A DNA stretch of 64,000 nucleotides from Anaeromyxobacter oryzae (GTDB lineage: Bacteria > Myxococcota > Myxococcia > Myxococcales > Anaeromyxobacteraceae): NCBI RefSeq assembly GCF_023169945.1, contig NZ_AP025591.1, positions 6,432,501 through 6,496,500 of the forward strand. The letters are read 5' to 3'. The notes under the pieces are model-generated. The model was not told the origin of the DNA. It ran no database searches and worked only from the letters and a program-made list of their open reading frames with translations. The position numbers were made by a program, and so were the translations under genes. Below, piece by piece: positions 41,769 to 51,052 of the stretch (the stretch's first letter is position 1; every line of letters begins with the position of its first letter).

Positions 41769-42151
41769 CGCGACCGGGTCTACCGCCGCGCGAGGCCGAT
41801 GTCAGCGCGGCGACGTGGCGTGCCGGCGGCCGGCCCGTGGCCGTGCCCGTACACGTGCCCGCCCCCGTGCCCGTCACCCGATTCCCGTGGCCCCTGGACC
41901 GTGAACCGTGCCCGTTCGGCGGAGGGCCGCGGGGTCCGGCGCGGTCGCGGCCGCGTCGGGCTCAGACGCCCGGGGGTCGGGCGTCGGGGGCGGGCGTCGG
42001 GCGTCGGGCGTCGGGGGTCGGGGGCGGGCGTCGGACGTCGGGCACGGACCAGGGGCCACGGGCCACGGGAGGGGGGGCACGGCCACGGAGAGACCCGGGC
42101 ACGTGTACGGTCACGTTTACGGGCACGGGGTGGACGCCCGCGTATCGTCCG
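41769..42151. repeat. 383-bp gene-free region: GGGCGTC repeats inside an inverted repeat
   Basis: The middle (about 41970-42040) is a run of GGGCGTC/GGGGTCG units. It is flanked by arms that are inverted copies: 41884-41903 and 42043-42062 match as a reverse complement at 19 of 20 bases. Further out, GTGCCCGTACACGTGCCC on the left and GGGCACGTGTACGG on the right extend the symmetry. I see no gene; the whole could fold into a long cruciform. Confidence 0.7.
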
Positions 42152-43369
42152 TCACGCAGCCCCGATGCTCCCCGGCCCCGTGGTCCTCTCCGTCCTCTGC
42201 CACGTCGCCCGCTGCGTCCCTCGCGCGAACCGCCAGAGACCCACCGCCAGCGCCGCGTTCATCGCGACGAAGTAGTGCGCGAGGGAGGCGACGCGGCGGA
42301 GCGGCCGCGCGAGGCCCGCGTACCCCGACCAGCCCGCCACCGCGAGCCCGTAGAACGCCGCCTGCGCGAGGAAGATCGCGCGGTACCCCCACGCGCCCGG
42401 GCGGGCCGCGAGGAACCCGTTCGCGAGGACCGCGGCGGCGAGCAGGAACGGCGTCGCCCAGCGGAGCAGCTTGTGGGAGACGAAGGCGAAGCAGAGGAAC
42501 CCGGTGCGCGGGTCGAGCAGCTCGGGGACCCGCACGAGGGCCTGCCAGTTGCCCGCGCCGATCCGGGCGCGCCGGACGAACTCGCGGGTGGCGTCCTCGG
42601 TCGTCTCCTCGTGGGCGACGGCGTCGGGCTCGAACGGCACGCGCCAGCCGCGGGCGGCGATGCGGGCCGGGATCACGAAGTCGTCGGTGATCGTGTCGGG
42701 CGCGATCGGCGCGAAGAGGAGGCGGCGGATGGCGTAGATCCCGCCGTTCGCGCCGACGACGCAGCCGTGCTTCCCCTCCCAGTACTTGAGGGCCGTCTCG
42801 TACTTCCAGTAGGCGCTCTCCTCGTACTCGCGGCGCGTCGGGTTGTAGAGCCGGAGGCGTCCGACCACGGCGCCGACCGACGCGTCGCGGAACCGCCGCG
42901 CGAGGGCCCCGATCGCGCCGGGCTCCAGCATCACGTTCGCGTCGGTGAGGACCACGACGTCGCCGGTCGCCGCGGGGACGAGGCGCGACAGGACGCTCGC
43001 CTTGCCCGAGCGCGGCGAGAGGTCGTGGACGACGACCCGCCCGCCGCCGGCGGCGCGCGCGAGCTCGACGGTGCGGTCGGTGCAGCCGTCGCAGCCGATC
43101 ACGATCTCGATCCGGTCCGCCGGGTAGTCGAGGGCGAGGCAGTTCTCGACCTTCGCGCGGATGCACGCCGCCTCGTTGTACGCGGCGAACACGATCGACA
43201 CGCGCGGCCACGCCTCCGCCTCGCGCCGGCGGCGCCGGTCGGGGCCGCCGGAGACGAAGTGGAGCCCGGACAGCACCTCCCGGGCACCGTCCCAGGCGGC
43301 GAGCACGATGGGGTAACCGACGTAGCTGAAGGCGACGAGGCCGAGCGCGATCCAGAAGAGGAGTTCCAT
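42152..43369 (-). CDS. membrane glycosyltransferase family 2
   Basis: A 405-residue processive-type GT2 enzyme. A first membrane helix (LLFWIALGLVAFSYVGYPIVL) precedes the catalytic domain with VSIVFAAYNEA, the sugar-nucleotide aspartates in VIGCDGCTD and VLTDANV, then TDDFVIPARIAARG and the QxxRW-like region RRARIGAGNWQAL; three or four membrane helices close the protein. Such enzymes build or decorate exopolysaccharide, lipopolysaccharide or glycolipids from the cytoplasmic side. There are no other polysaccharide genes next to it, so the product cannot be named. The start at 43369 lies 52 bp from the zinc-ribbon gene upstream. Confidence 0.87.
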   Translation of the reverse strand: MELLFWIALGLVAFSYVGYPIVLAAWDGAREVLSGLHFVSGGPDRRRRREAEAWPRVSIVFAAYNEAACIRAKVENCLALDYPADRIEIVIGCDGCTDRTVELARAAGGGRVVVHDLSPRSGKASVLSRLVPAATGDVVVLTDANVMLEPGAIGALARRFRDASVGAVVGRLRLYNPTRREYEESAYWKYETALKYWEGKHGCVVGANGGIYAIRRLLFAPIAPDTITDDFVIPARIAARGWRVPFEPDAVAHEETTEDATREFVRRARIGAGNWQALVRVPELLDPRTGFLCFAFVSHKLLRWATPFLLAAAVLANGFLAARPGAWGYRAIFLAQAAFYGLAVAGWSGYAGLARPLRRVASLAHYFVAMNAALAVGLWRFARGTQRATWQRTERTTGPGSIGAA

Positions 43370-43420
43370 CGCGGGCGCGCCAGAGCAACGCGCGGGCCAC
43401 GCGTCTGGTGCCGTGCGGGG

Positions 43421-45079
43421 CTATCCGCCGCCGCCGGCCGGCTCGCCCGCCTCGTGCGCGGTGGGCGCGGGTGACGTCCGCGGCGCGGGCGCAGGCGCCG
43501 CGGACGGGACGAGCACGCCCTGCGGGCCGCCCGGCGCGGGGGTCGCGGGCGAGGGCGACGGCACCGGAGCGGGCTGCAGGGTCACGGACAGGCCGTCCGG
43601 CGCGGGCGCACCGGGGCGGGGGGCCGCGGGCTGCGGGCCGCCCACGGCCGGCGCGGGCAGCGGCGGCGCCGTGGGCGCGACGACGACGGGCTGGGCAACG
43701 GGCTTCCGCGGCAGGGCGGCGGCGTTCCCCGCGCCGGCCGGCGGCGAGGACGCTGCGGGCGCCGGCGAGGCGACCCCGGCGGGCGCCGGGTGACGGGACA
43801 GCTCGGCCTTCAGCGCCTTCGCGCGGTCGTGGTGCGGGTTCGCGGCGAGCGCGCGGTCGAGCGTGGCGAGCGCCTCGGCCCGCCGACCGAGCTCGGCCTG
43901 GGTCCGGGCGAGCAGGTACCGGGCGCGGATCACCTCCGGGTGATGCTCGACGATCGCGGACAGCGCGACAGCAGCCTTCTCCCGCGCGGCGCGATCCTGC
44001 GATCGCGCATCCAGCGACGCCTCCGCGAGCGCCGCCCACGGATCGTCCGGCACTGCCGCCCGCGCGGCGAGCGCCGCCCGGTGCGTGAGCTCGCGATCGC
44101 CGGCGAGGGCGTGTGCGTTCGCGAGGGCGCGCGCCACCTCCGGCCCCCGGGTGTCCTCGAGCGGCACGAGCGCGGCGAGCGCCGCGGCTCCGAGCGCGCG
44201 GGCGCGCTCGTCGCCGGCGCGCACCTCTCCGCCGACCGCGTCCGCCTCCGCTGCAACCGCCCGTTCGGCGATCTCCCACCCCGGCGACGCCTCGCGGCGC
44301 AGCCGTTCGCGCTCGGCCGAGAGCACCGCGGCGCGGGCCGCGAGCGCCGCGCCGTCCTCGGCGAGCGCCGCAGCCTGGAGGGCCTGCGCGAGCGCGCGGT
44401 CCGCGACGAGGGTCTTCGCGCGCGGCGCGGAGCGGATCGCGTCGTCGAGGCGCTGGACGGCGGCGTCGAGGCTCGCGGCGTCGTCCTGCGCGACGAGCGC
44501 GAGCGCCTCGGCGTCGAGCTGCGCGGCGCGCGGATCCCGGCGGTTCGCGAGGAAGAGCCAGGCCGCCCCGGCGAGCGCGACCACGACGAGGACGGCGACC
44601 GGCACGAGCCACTTCACCCGGGCGCTCCACCGGAGCCGCGACTCGATCGTCCCGACGCTGTCCCGGCGGAGCACGGGCCCGCGCTGCGCCGGGAGCTGCC
44701 CGGGCGCCGGCCGGTAGACGGCGGGCCCGGCGCGGACGCCGCGCGGCGCGTCGCTCACCGGGGCGCGCGGGCCGGACGGCGGCGACGCCGGGCCCGGGGG
44801 CGGCACCGGGCTCCGGGCCGGCTCGGGAACGGCCGGAGACGCGACGTCGGGGGCGGGCGCGGCCGCCGGCTCGGGAACGGGCGTGGACGCCGCATTCGCC
44901 GGGGGCTCCGGCGCGGGCTCACGGGGGGCGGGCACGTCGGCGAGCGTCAGCCCGGCCGTCTGCGGCGGGCGCGCCGTGAAGACGTGCTGGCACCGCGTGC
45001 ACTGCACGGGCGAGCCCTCGGGCGCGAGCAGCGCCTCGTCGAGCTCGTAGAGCGTCGAGCAGCGTTCGCAGCGGATCAC
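43421..45079 (-). CDS. zinc-ribbon (MJ0042-type) membrane protein with TPRs
   Basis: A 552-residue protein with an N-terminal zinc ribbon (IRCERCSTLYELDE and VQCTRCQHVFTA, two CXXC pairs), a long Pro/Ala/Glu linker, one membrane span (about VKWLVPVAVLVVVALAGAAW), a helical tetratricopeptide region with a clear last repeat (ARYLLARTQAELGRRAEALATL) and a second Pro/Ala tail. The topology would place the ribbon in the cytoplasm and the TPRs outside. Proteins with this order are common in Myxococcota; their role is not known to me. I use GTG at 45079; a TTG one codon earlier fits the GGAGGG site slightly better. Confidence 0.8.
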   Translation of the reverse strand: MIRCERCSTLYELDEALLAPEGSPVQCTRCQHVFTARPPQTAGLTLADVPAPREPAPEPPANAASTPVPEPAAAPAPDVASPAVPEPARSPVPPPGPASPPSGPRAPVSDAPRGVRAGPAVYRPAPGQLPAQRGPVLRRDSVGTIESRLRWSARVKWLVPVAVLVVVALAGAAWLFLANRRDPRAAQLDAEALALVAQDDAASLDAAVQRLDDAIRSAPRAKTLVADRALAQALQAAALAEDGAALAARAAVLSAERERLRREASPGWEIAERAVAAEADAVGGEVRAGDERARALGAAALAALVPLEDTRGPEVARALANAHALAGDRELTHRAALAARAAVPDDPWAALAEASLDARSQDRAAREKAAVALSAIVEHHPEVIRARYLLARTQAELGRRAEALATLDRALAANPHHDRAKALKAELSRHPAPAGVASPAPAASSPPAGAGNAAALPRKPVAQPVVVAPTAPPLPAPAVGGPQPAAPRPGAPAPDGLSVTLQPAPVPSPSPATPAPGGPQGVLVPSAAPAPAPRTSPAPTAHEAGEPAGGGG

Positions 45080-45131
45080 CAACGATCGACCCTCCAGTCG
45101 CGCGCAGCGTACCCCAGGGCAGGCCGCGTCG

Positions 45132-45539
45132 CTACGGGTCGGGAGCGACGGCGAGCGCCGCGCGCGCCCGGGCGAGCCGGCGCGGTCCGATGCCCCGGAC
45201 GCGGTCCAGGTCGTCGACGGAGCGGTAAGGACCCTCCCGCGCACGATCGGCCACGATGTCGTCGGCGAGGCGTCGGCCGAGCCCCGGCACGAACGCCAGC
45301 TCGCGCGCGGACGCGGTGTTGGGATCGATGGGGAGACCCAGCACGAGCCGCTCGTCGGCAGCGAGGGCGCGCCGCGGACCGGGGTCCGTCGCGCAGCCGA
45401 GCCAGTGACGGGGCGGCTCGCCGAGACCGGCGGGCGCGCACGCGGATCGCGCGGCTGGTCGCTCCAGCCGGGCGCGGAGCGCGGCGGGGAGCAGGGAGGC
45501 GGCGAGGAGGAGCGGGAGGGCCAGGCGGCGCGGTGCCAT
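45132..45539 (-). CDS. ComEA-like helix-hairpin-helix protein
   Basis: A 135-residue secreted protein with a signal sequence (LALPLLLAASLLPAALRA), a cysteine-containing spacer and a C-terminal double helix-hairpin-helix (IDPNTASARELAFVPGLG, then DDLDRVRGIGPRRLARAR), the DNA-binding fold of ComEA. ComEA draws incoming DNA into the periplasm during natural transformation. Many Gram-negative bacteria have such stand-alone proteins without proven competence. No other com genes are near. It is divergent from hutH, 161 bp apart. Confidence 0.82.
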   Translation of the reverse strand: MAPRRLALPLLLAASLLPAALRARLERPAARSACAPAGLGEPPRHWLGCATDPGPRRALAADERLVLGLPIDPNTASARELAFVPGLGRRLADDIVADRAREGPYRSVDDLDRVRGIGPRRLARARAALAVAPDP

Positions 45540-45700
45540 GGCGCGCCGGGGAGCAAGACCCGCGCCGGGCGCGCGGCCGGGGCGCGACCCACCGGGTGCG
45601 ACCTCGCGAAGACCGCGCGGGCCTCGCGCGACGGGGGTACCCTCGACCCGGCCGCGCCGGCCCGGAGGCCCGGGGCCCGGCGGCGGCGCGGAGCGTCCCG

Positions 45701-47221
45701 ATGGAACACGTCCTCCTCGACGGCGACACCCTCACCCTCGACGAGGTGCTCGCGGTCGCGCACGCCCGCGCGCGCGCCGAGATCGCCCCCGAGGCGCGCG
45801 ACCGCGTGCGCCGCGCGAGGGCGCTCGTGGAGGCCAGGCTCGAGGACGGCGAGGCGCACTACGGCATCAACACCGGGTTCGGGACGCTCGCCGAGGTGCG
45901 GATCGACCGCGCCGACCTCGAGCGGCTGCAGCGAAACCTCGTGCTGTCCCACGCCGCCGGCGTCGGCGCGCCGCTGCCGCTCGAGGAGGCCCGCGCCCTC
46001 GTGCTGCTCCGCGCCAACGTCCTCGCGAAGGGCGTCTCCGGGATCCGGGAGGAGACCCTCGACCTGCTCGTCGCGCTGCTCGAGCGCGGCGTGGTCCCGG
46101 TCGTGCCCGAGCGCGGGTCGGTCGGCGCGTCCGGCGATCTCGCGCCCCTCGCCCACCTCGCGCTCGTCCTCATCGGCGAGGGCGAGGCGTTCCTCGCACC
46201 CCCGGGCGCGGCGCCGGAGCGGCTGCCGTCGCGCGAGGCGCTCCGGCGCGCCGGCCTCGCGCCCGTGATCCTCCAGCCGAAGGAGGGCCTCGCGCTCGTG
46301 AACGGCACCCAGGCGATGGCGGCGGTGGGGACGCTCGCGCTGCTCCGGGCCGAGCGCCTCGCGGACATGGCCGATCTCGCCGGCGCCATGACGCTCGAGG
46401 GGCTGCTCGGCTCGCAGCGGCCGTTCGCGGCGGAGATCCAGGCGGCCCGCGGGCAGCTCGGGCAGGTGGTGAGCGCAGCGCGGCTCCGTGCGCTGCTCGA
46501 GGGGTCGGAGATCAACGCCTCCCACCAGGGGCCCGGGTGCCACAAGGTCCAGGACCCCTACTCGCTCCGCTGCATGCCCCAGGTGCACGGCGCCACGCGC
46601 GACGGGCTCTCGTTCTGCCGGCAGGTGCTCGGCCGCGAGGTGAACGCCGCGACCGACAACCCGCTCGTCTTCCCCGATACCGGCGAGATCGTCTCCGGCG
46701 GCAACTTCCATGGCCAGCCGGTGGCGCTGGCGCTCGACGTGCTCGGCATCGCGGCCTCGCACCTCGCGGCGATCTCGGAGCGCCGCGTCGAGCAGCTCGT
46801 GAACCCGTCGCTGTCCGGGCTCCCGCCGTTCCTCGCGCCGCGGCACGGCCTGAACTCCGGCTTCATGATCGCCCAGGTGACGAGCGCGGCGCTCGTCTCC
46901 GAGAACAAGGTCCTCTGCCACCCGGCCTCGGTCGACTCGATCCCGTCCTCGGCCGGACGGGAGGACCACGTCTCGATGGGGATGACGGCGGCGCTGAAGG
47001 CGCGCCAGATCGTCGAGAACGTCCGGACTTGCCTCGCCATCGAGCTGCTCGTCGCGGCGCAGGCCATCGACCTGCGCGCGCCGCTCCGGCCCGCCGCGCC
47101 CGTCGCCGAGGCGCACCGCCGCATCCGGGCCGTCGTGCCGCGGCTCGAGGAGGACCGCGAGCTGCACCGCGACATCGAGGCCGTGTGCCGGCTCGTCGAC
47201 GGGGGCGCGCTCGCGGTCTGA
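45701..47221 (+). CDS. hutH: histidine ammonia-lyase
   Basis: A 506-residue ammonia-lyase turning L-histidine into urocanate. The self-made MIO cofactor site is Ala143-Ser144-Gly145 in GSVGASGDLAPL; YGINTGFG, NGTQAM, QDPYSLRCMPQVHG and GNFHGQPVAL are all typical of HutH rather than of phenylalanine or tyrosine lyases, and no extra domain is fused. The ATG at 45701 has GGAGCG seven bases upstream. The other histidine-use genes (hutU, hutI, hutG) are not in the window, so it stands apart from a normal hut cluster. Confidence 0.94.
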   Translation: MEHVLLDGDTLTLDEVLAVAHARARAEIAPEARDRVRRARALVEARLEDGEAHYGINTGFGTLAEVRIDRADLERLQRNLVLSHAAGVGAPLPLEEARALVLLRANVLAKGVSGIREETLDLLVALLERGVVPVVPERGSVGASGDLAPLAHLALVLIGEGEAFLAPPGAAPERLPSREALRRAGLAPVILQPKEGLALVNGTQAMAAVGTLALLRAERLADMADLAGAMTLEGLLGSQRPFAAEIQAARGQLGQVVSAARLRALLEGSEINASHQGPGCHKVQDPYSLRCMPQVHGATRDGLSFCRQVLGREVNAATDNPLVFPDTGEIVSGGNFHGQPVALALDVLGIAASHLAAISERRVEQLVNPSLSGLPPFLAPRHGLNSGFMIAQVTSAALVSENKVLCHPASVDSIPSSAGREDHVSMGMTAALKARQIVENVRTCLAIELLVAAQAIDLRAPLRPAAPVAEAHRRIRAVVPRLEEDRELHRDIEAVCRLVDGGALAV

Positions 47222-47227
47222 GGCGGA

Positions 47228-47245
47228 GGCGCCCGGGGGGGCGCC
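47228..47245. terminator. hairpin between convergent hutH and aspartate kinase genes
   Basis: A perfect 7-bp stem GGCGCCC/GGGCGCC with a GGGG loop sits in the 33-bp gap between two stop codons and could work for both directions. No T-run on either side. Confidence 0.5.
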
Positions 47246-47254
47246 CGCAGGCCG

Positions 47255-48637
47255 CTACAGCTTCTCGAGGCAGAGCGCCTGGTTCAGCGCGATGACCGCC
47301 TTCTTGTAGTCGTCCCGGTTGATGACGAACTGCATGTTCGTCTGCCGGAGCGACTGCGAGAACGCGTTCACGTTGATCTTGCTGTCCGCGAGCGCCTGCG
47401 CGGCGCGGGCGAGGACGCCCGGGAAGGCGATGTTCGTGCCGATGACGCACACGATCGCCGACGGGACCGCGGTCACGATCTCGTACTCGTTCTCGAGCTC
47501 CTCCAGGAAGGCCGAGCTGACCGACTTCTCCCAGACCACGTGCGTGATCGAGTTCGCGTTGGTCGCCTTGAGGATGTACGAGACGCCGTGCCGCTTGAAG
47601 ATCTCCATCACGCCGAGGTCGAACCCGACGGTGCCGACCATGGACGGATCGTGGATCTCGACGGCGATCACCTTCGGCGACCCGGCGATCACCTCGATGC
47701 GGGCCTTCGTGCCGACGTAGTCCTTCGTGATGAGCGTGCCCGGGTGCTCGGGCTCGAAGGTGTTCTTCAGCCGGATCGGGATCCCGGCGAGCTCCATCGG
47801 CTTCGAGGCCTTCGGGTGGATCGCCTCCATGCCGACGTCCGCGAGCTGGTCCGCGACGTCGTAGTTGGTCATCCCGACGACCACCGCGTTCGGGGCGCCG
47901 ACCAGCTCCGGGTCGGCGGAGGACAGGTGGAACTCCTTGTGGATGACCGCCTCGGTCGCCTTGAGCTCGACGGCGACCTTGCTGAAGGTCACCTCGGAGT
48001 ACCCGCGGTCGAACTCCCGCATGATGCCCTCGACGCCCTTCGTGTAGCCGGTGACCACCACCACCTGCGACCGGAGGTCGACGCCCTTGAAGGACTCGTG
48101 GATCCGCTCGTCGATCGTGAGCGGCTCGTCGTCGTCGAACCCGGACAGATCGAGGAGCATCGCCTTCACGCCCTTCGCCTTGAGGATCTCGACGCTGTTG
48201 AACGCGCTGTGCGCCTCGCCCACGGCGGCGAGCATCTCCCGCGCGGCGAGGAGGACGCTCTCGCGGCGGACGTAGCCGCTCGCGAGGACGTGGCGCATCG
48301 AGTCGAGGTAGGCGCGCAGCTCCCGCATGCGCTTCTCGATGAACCCGTCGGCGGCCGCGAGGTCGAGCCCGAGCGGCGCCAGCTCCTTGTTGATGCCCTT
48401 CAGCTTCTGGGTGAGGCCTTCGAGGGCCGTCGCGTAGTCGCCGCCGCTCGTGAAGCGGGCGTAGATGCCGGGCTCGCCGGTCTTCTTGTGCTCGAGGAGC
48501 TGGTTCGTCACGCCGGAGTAGGCGGACACCACGTAGACGCGCCCGTTCACGGCCTTCGGGTCGCGCAGCATGATGTTCTTCAGCACCTCGTCGAAGCGAG
48601 ACATCGAGGTGCCGCCGATCTTTTCGACGCTGATCAT
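47255..48637 (-). CDS. aspartate kinase, non-canonical (Ask_Ect-like) type
   Basis: A 460-residue aspartokinase, phosphorylating aspartate for the lysine/threonine/methionine family. It starts MISVEKIGGTSMSRFDEV, where canonical LysC has KFGGTS; the K-IGGTSM form is what I recall from the ectoine-associated group. The substrate region (FTSGGDYATALEG), VVVTGYTKGVEG and two C-terminal ACT domains (VMEIFKRHGVSYILKAT and VLARAAQALADSKINVNA) follow. No ectoine genes (ectABC) or other lysine genes are nearby. The ATG at 48637 fits the family N-terminus, although no strong ribosome-binding site is seen. Confidence 0.87.
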   Translation of the reverse strand: MISVEKIGGTSMSRFDEVLKNIMLRDPKAVNGRVYVVSAYSGVTNQLLEHKKTGEPGIYARFTSGGDYATALEGLTQKLKGINKELAPLGLDLAAADGFIEKRMRELRAYLDSMRHVLASGYVRRESVLLAAREMLAAVGEAHSAFNSVEILKAKGVKAMLLDLSGFDDDEPLTIDERIHESFKGVDLRSQVVVVTGYTKGVEGIMREFDRGYSEVTFSKVAVELKATEAVIHKEFHLSSADPELVGAPNAVVVGMTNYDVADQLADVGMEAIHPKASKPMELAGIPIRLKNTFEPEHPGTLITKDYVGTKARIEVIAGSPKVIAVEIHDPSMVGTVGFDLGVMEIFKRHGVSYILKATNANSITHVVWEKSVSSAFLEELENEYEIVTAVPSAIVCVIGTNIAFPGVLARAAQALADSKINVNAFSQSLRQTNMQFVINRDDYKKAVIALNQALCLEKL

Positions 48638-48768
48638 CCGAGGTTCCCGGGTGTGTGAGGGGTGGAGGGGCCGAGGACCCGGGATGATACCCGGATCTCC
48701 GGCCCGCGCCACGCTGCGTCGTCCTGGACTGCCGGGGGGCGGCCCGGAGGCCACCCGCCCGGACGCCC

Positions 48769-51033
48769 TCACCCCTCGCCGCCGTGGGCGGAGCGGCCGT
48801 CCCGGTCCGTGCGCGCGACCTCGGCGAGCACGCGGTCGAGCTCGTCGAGATCGATGGGCTTCGGGATGACCCGCGCCTTCTGGCGCGAGACGAACGCGCG
48901 CGCGAGGTCGGTGTAGGCGCCGCCCGTCATGAACACCATCCGCGCCGCCTGGTCCGGCAGCTCCGCGCCGAGCGTCTCGAAGAGCTCCATGCCCGTCATC
49001 TCCGGCATGAGCAGGTCCGAGAGGATGGCGTCGAACCGCGCGCCCGCGCGGAGCAGCAGCAGCGCCTCGCCCGCGCGGGTCGCCGTGACGACCTCGTGCC
49101 GCCCGGCGAGCAGCCGCTGGATGACGCTCGCGACGAGCGGCTCGTCGTCGACCACGAGGATGCGCAGGCCCGCCGCGGCGGCGGCGCGGTCCGGGACGGC
49201 GCCGAGGCGCGCCGGCCGCGCGGACGCGGGGAGCCGCACGCGGAAGGTCGCGCCGCGGCCGGGCGCGCTGTCCACCTGGATGTCGCCGCCCAGCGAGCCG
49301 ACGATGGAGTGGCAGATCGAGAGCCCGAGCCCGGTGCCCTGCCCGACGGGTTTCGTGGTGAAGAACGGGTCGAAGATCCGCCGCTGGTCCTCCGGCGCGA
49401 TGCCGACGCCGGTGTCCGAGATCTCGACGACGACCGACTCGGTCACGGCGTCGTAGCGCGTCGCGATCCGCACCTCGTTCCTCGCAGGCTCGCCCTCGGG
49501 GATCGCCTGGGCCGCGTTGATGACGAGGTTCATGAACACCTGGCCGAGCCGGGACTCGGGCGCGGCGACCCGCGGGACCGCGTCGAGGCGCCTCACGATC
49601 CGCGCGCGGTGCCGGAGCTGCGGCTCGGCGATCTTGAGGGTGAACTCCAGCGCGCCGTTCACGTCCACGTCGGTCACCGCCTCGGCCTCGCGCGTCCGGG
49701 CGAGGTCGAGCAGGTCGCGGACGGTGGACCGGATCCGCTCGGCGCCCGTCTTGGCGTCGGCGAGGGCCGTCGTGAGCTCGGGGGGCGCAGCGGCGTCGCC
49801 GCCGGCGCGGGGGAGCGCGCCCTCGAGGAACACGATGTTGCCGAGGACGAACGCGAGCGGGTTGTTGATCTCGTGGGCGACGCCGGCGGCGAGCGTGCCG
49901 AGCGCGGCCATGCGGTCCGCGAGCCGGAGGCGCGCCTCGAGCTGCTTCCGCTCCGTGACGTCGCGGTAGATGGCGACGTCCGCGACGTGCCGGCCGGCCG
50001 CGTCCTTGAGCGGGACGACCACGAGCTCGGCCACGACCTCGCGCCCGTCCTTGCGGCGCAGCGTCACCTCGCGGGCGCCGGAGGGCTCGCCCGGGAGCGG
50101 CAGGAGGACCGTGGGCTCACGGGCGACGTCGCCGCCCGTCGGGCCGAGGAGCTCGTCGGCGCGGCGGCCGACGGCGTCCCGCTTCGCGTGCCCGAACAGC
50201 CCCTCGGCGCGGCGGTTCCAGTCGATGATCTGCCCCTGCAGGTCCATCACCACGACCGCGTCGAGGAGGCTCTCGAAGAGCGCCGCCTGGCGGCGCAGCT
50301 CCGCCTCGGCGAGCTTGCGGGACGTGACGTCGACGAGCGAGCCGGCGACGTGGGTGACGGCGCCGTCCTGCCCCTGGAACGGCTCGCCGCGCAGCATGTA
50401 CCAGCGCACGCCGTCGGGGCCGGCGAGGCGGAACTCGCCCTCGAAGCGGCGTCCGGACCCGGCGGATTCGTCGAGGAGGCCGGAGAGCCGCTCGCGATCG
50501 TTCGGGTGCACGGAGGGCCAGAAGCCGCGCCCCTCCGCGAGGAGCCGCTCGGCGCCGCCGGAGAGCGCCACGTCGCGGGTGGTGCGGTTCCAGTCGAACG
50601 CGCCGATGCCGGTGGCGCGGAGCGCCCGGGCGAGCCGGTCCTCGCGCTCCTCGAGCGCCTCGCGGAACGAGAACCGGAACGCGCTGACGGTGCCGAGCTG
50701 GATCTTGTCGCCCTCGCGGAGCGGCGTGGACAGGATCTTCACGCCGTTCACGTACGTGCCGTTGGTCGACCCGGCGTCGGTGAGGATCCACTCGCCGTCC
50801 GGCGTGTGGGCGAGGCGCGCGTGGCGGCGCGAGGCGCCGAGGTCGTCGACGACGAGATCGGACGCGTCGGCGCGGCCGATGGAGATCTCGTCCGCGTCGA
50901 GCCGGAGGGACTGGCCGAGGCGGTCGGAGCGGGCGGCGGAGATCCAGAACAGGGAGGGTCGGCCGGGGCCGGCGACGAGCTCGTCCGGGGGGACGCCGCA
51001 GCCGGGTGTGACCTGCTCGGAGGAGGCGATCAT
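48769..51033 (-). CDS. hybrid sensor kinase: FHA-PAS-PAS-kinase-receiver
   Basis: A 754-residue cytoplasmic kinase. An FHA phosphothreonine-binding domain (residues 30-125, with SIGRADASDL, SRRHARL and GSTNGTYVNG) leads two PAS domains (about 140-245 and 250-375, the second with VVVMDLQGQIIDWNRRAEGL), a kinase core with VAHEINNPL, NLVINAAQA, DTGVGIA and GQGTGLGLSI, and a C-terminal receiver with phospho-acceptor AILSDLLMPE. The FHA domain could tie this two-component protein to Ser/Thr kinases, two of which are encoded within 9 kb. No membrane span is present. GGAGGAG precedes the ATG. Confidence 0.93.
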   Translation of the reverse strand: MIASSEQVTPGCGVPPDELVAGPGRPSLFWISAARSDRLGQSLRLDADEISIGRADASDLVVDDLGASRRHARLAHTPDGEWILTDAGSTNGTYVNGVKILSTPLREGDKIQLGTVSAFRFSFREALEEREDRLARALRATGIGAFDWNRTTRDVALSGGAERLLAEGRGFWPSVHPNDRERLSGLLDESAGSGRRFEGEFRLAGPDGVRWYMLRGEPFQGQDGAVTHVAGSLVDVTSRKLAEAELRRQAALFESLLDAVVVMDLQGQIIDWNRRAEGLFGHAKRDAVGRRADELLGPTGGDVAREPTVLLPLPGEPSGAREVTLRRKDGREVVAELVVVPLKDAAGRHVADVAIYRDVTERKQLEARLRLADRMAALGTLAAGVAHEINNPLAFVLGNIVFLEGALPRAGGDAAAPPELTTALADAKTGAERIRSTVRDLLDLARTREAEAVTDVDVNGALEFTLKIAEPQLRHRARIVRRLDAVPRVAAPESRLGQVFMNLVINAAQAIPEGEPARNEVRIATRYDAVTESVVVEISDTGVGIAPEDQRRIFDPFFTTKPVGQGTGLGLSICHSIVGSLGGDIQVDSAPGRGATFRVRLPASARPARLGAVPDRAAAAAGLRILVVDDEPLVASVIQRLLAGRHEVVTATRAGEALLLLRAGARFDAILSDLLMPEMTGMELFETLGAELPDQAARMVFMTGGAYTDLARAFVSRQKARVIPKPIDLDELDRVLAEVARTDRDGRSAHGGEG

Positions 51034-51052
51034 GGCGTGCGCTCCTCCCGTG

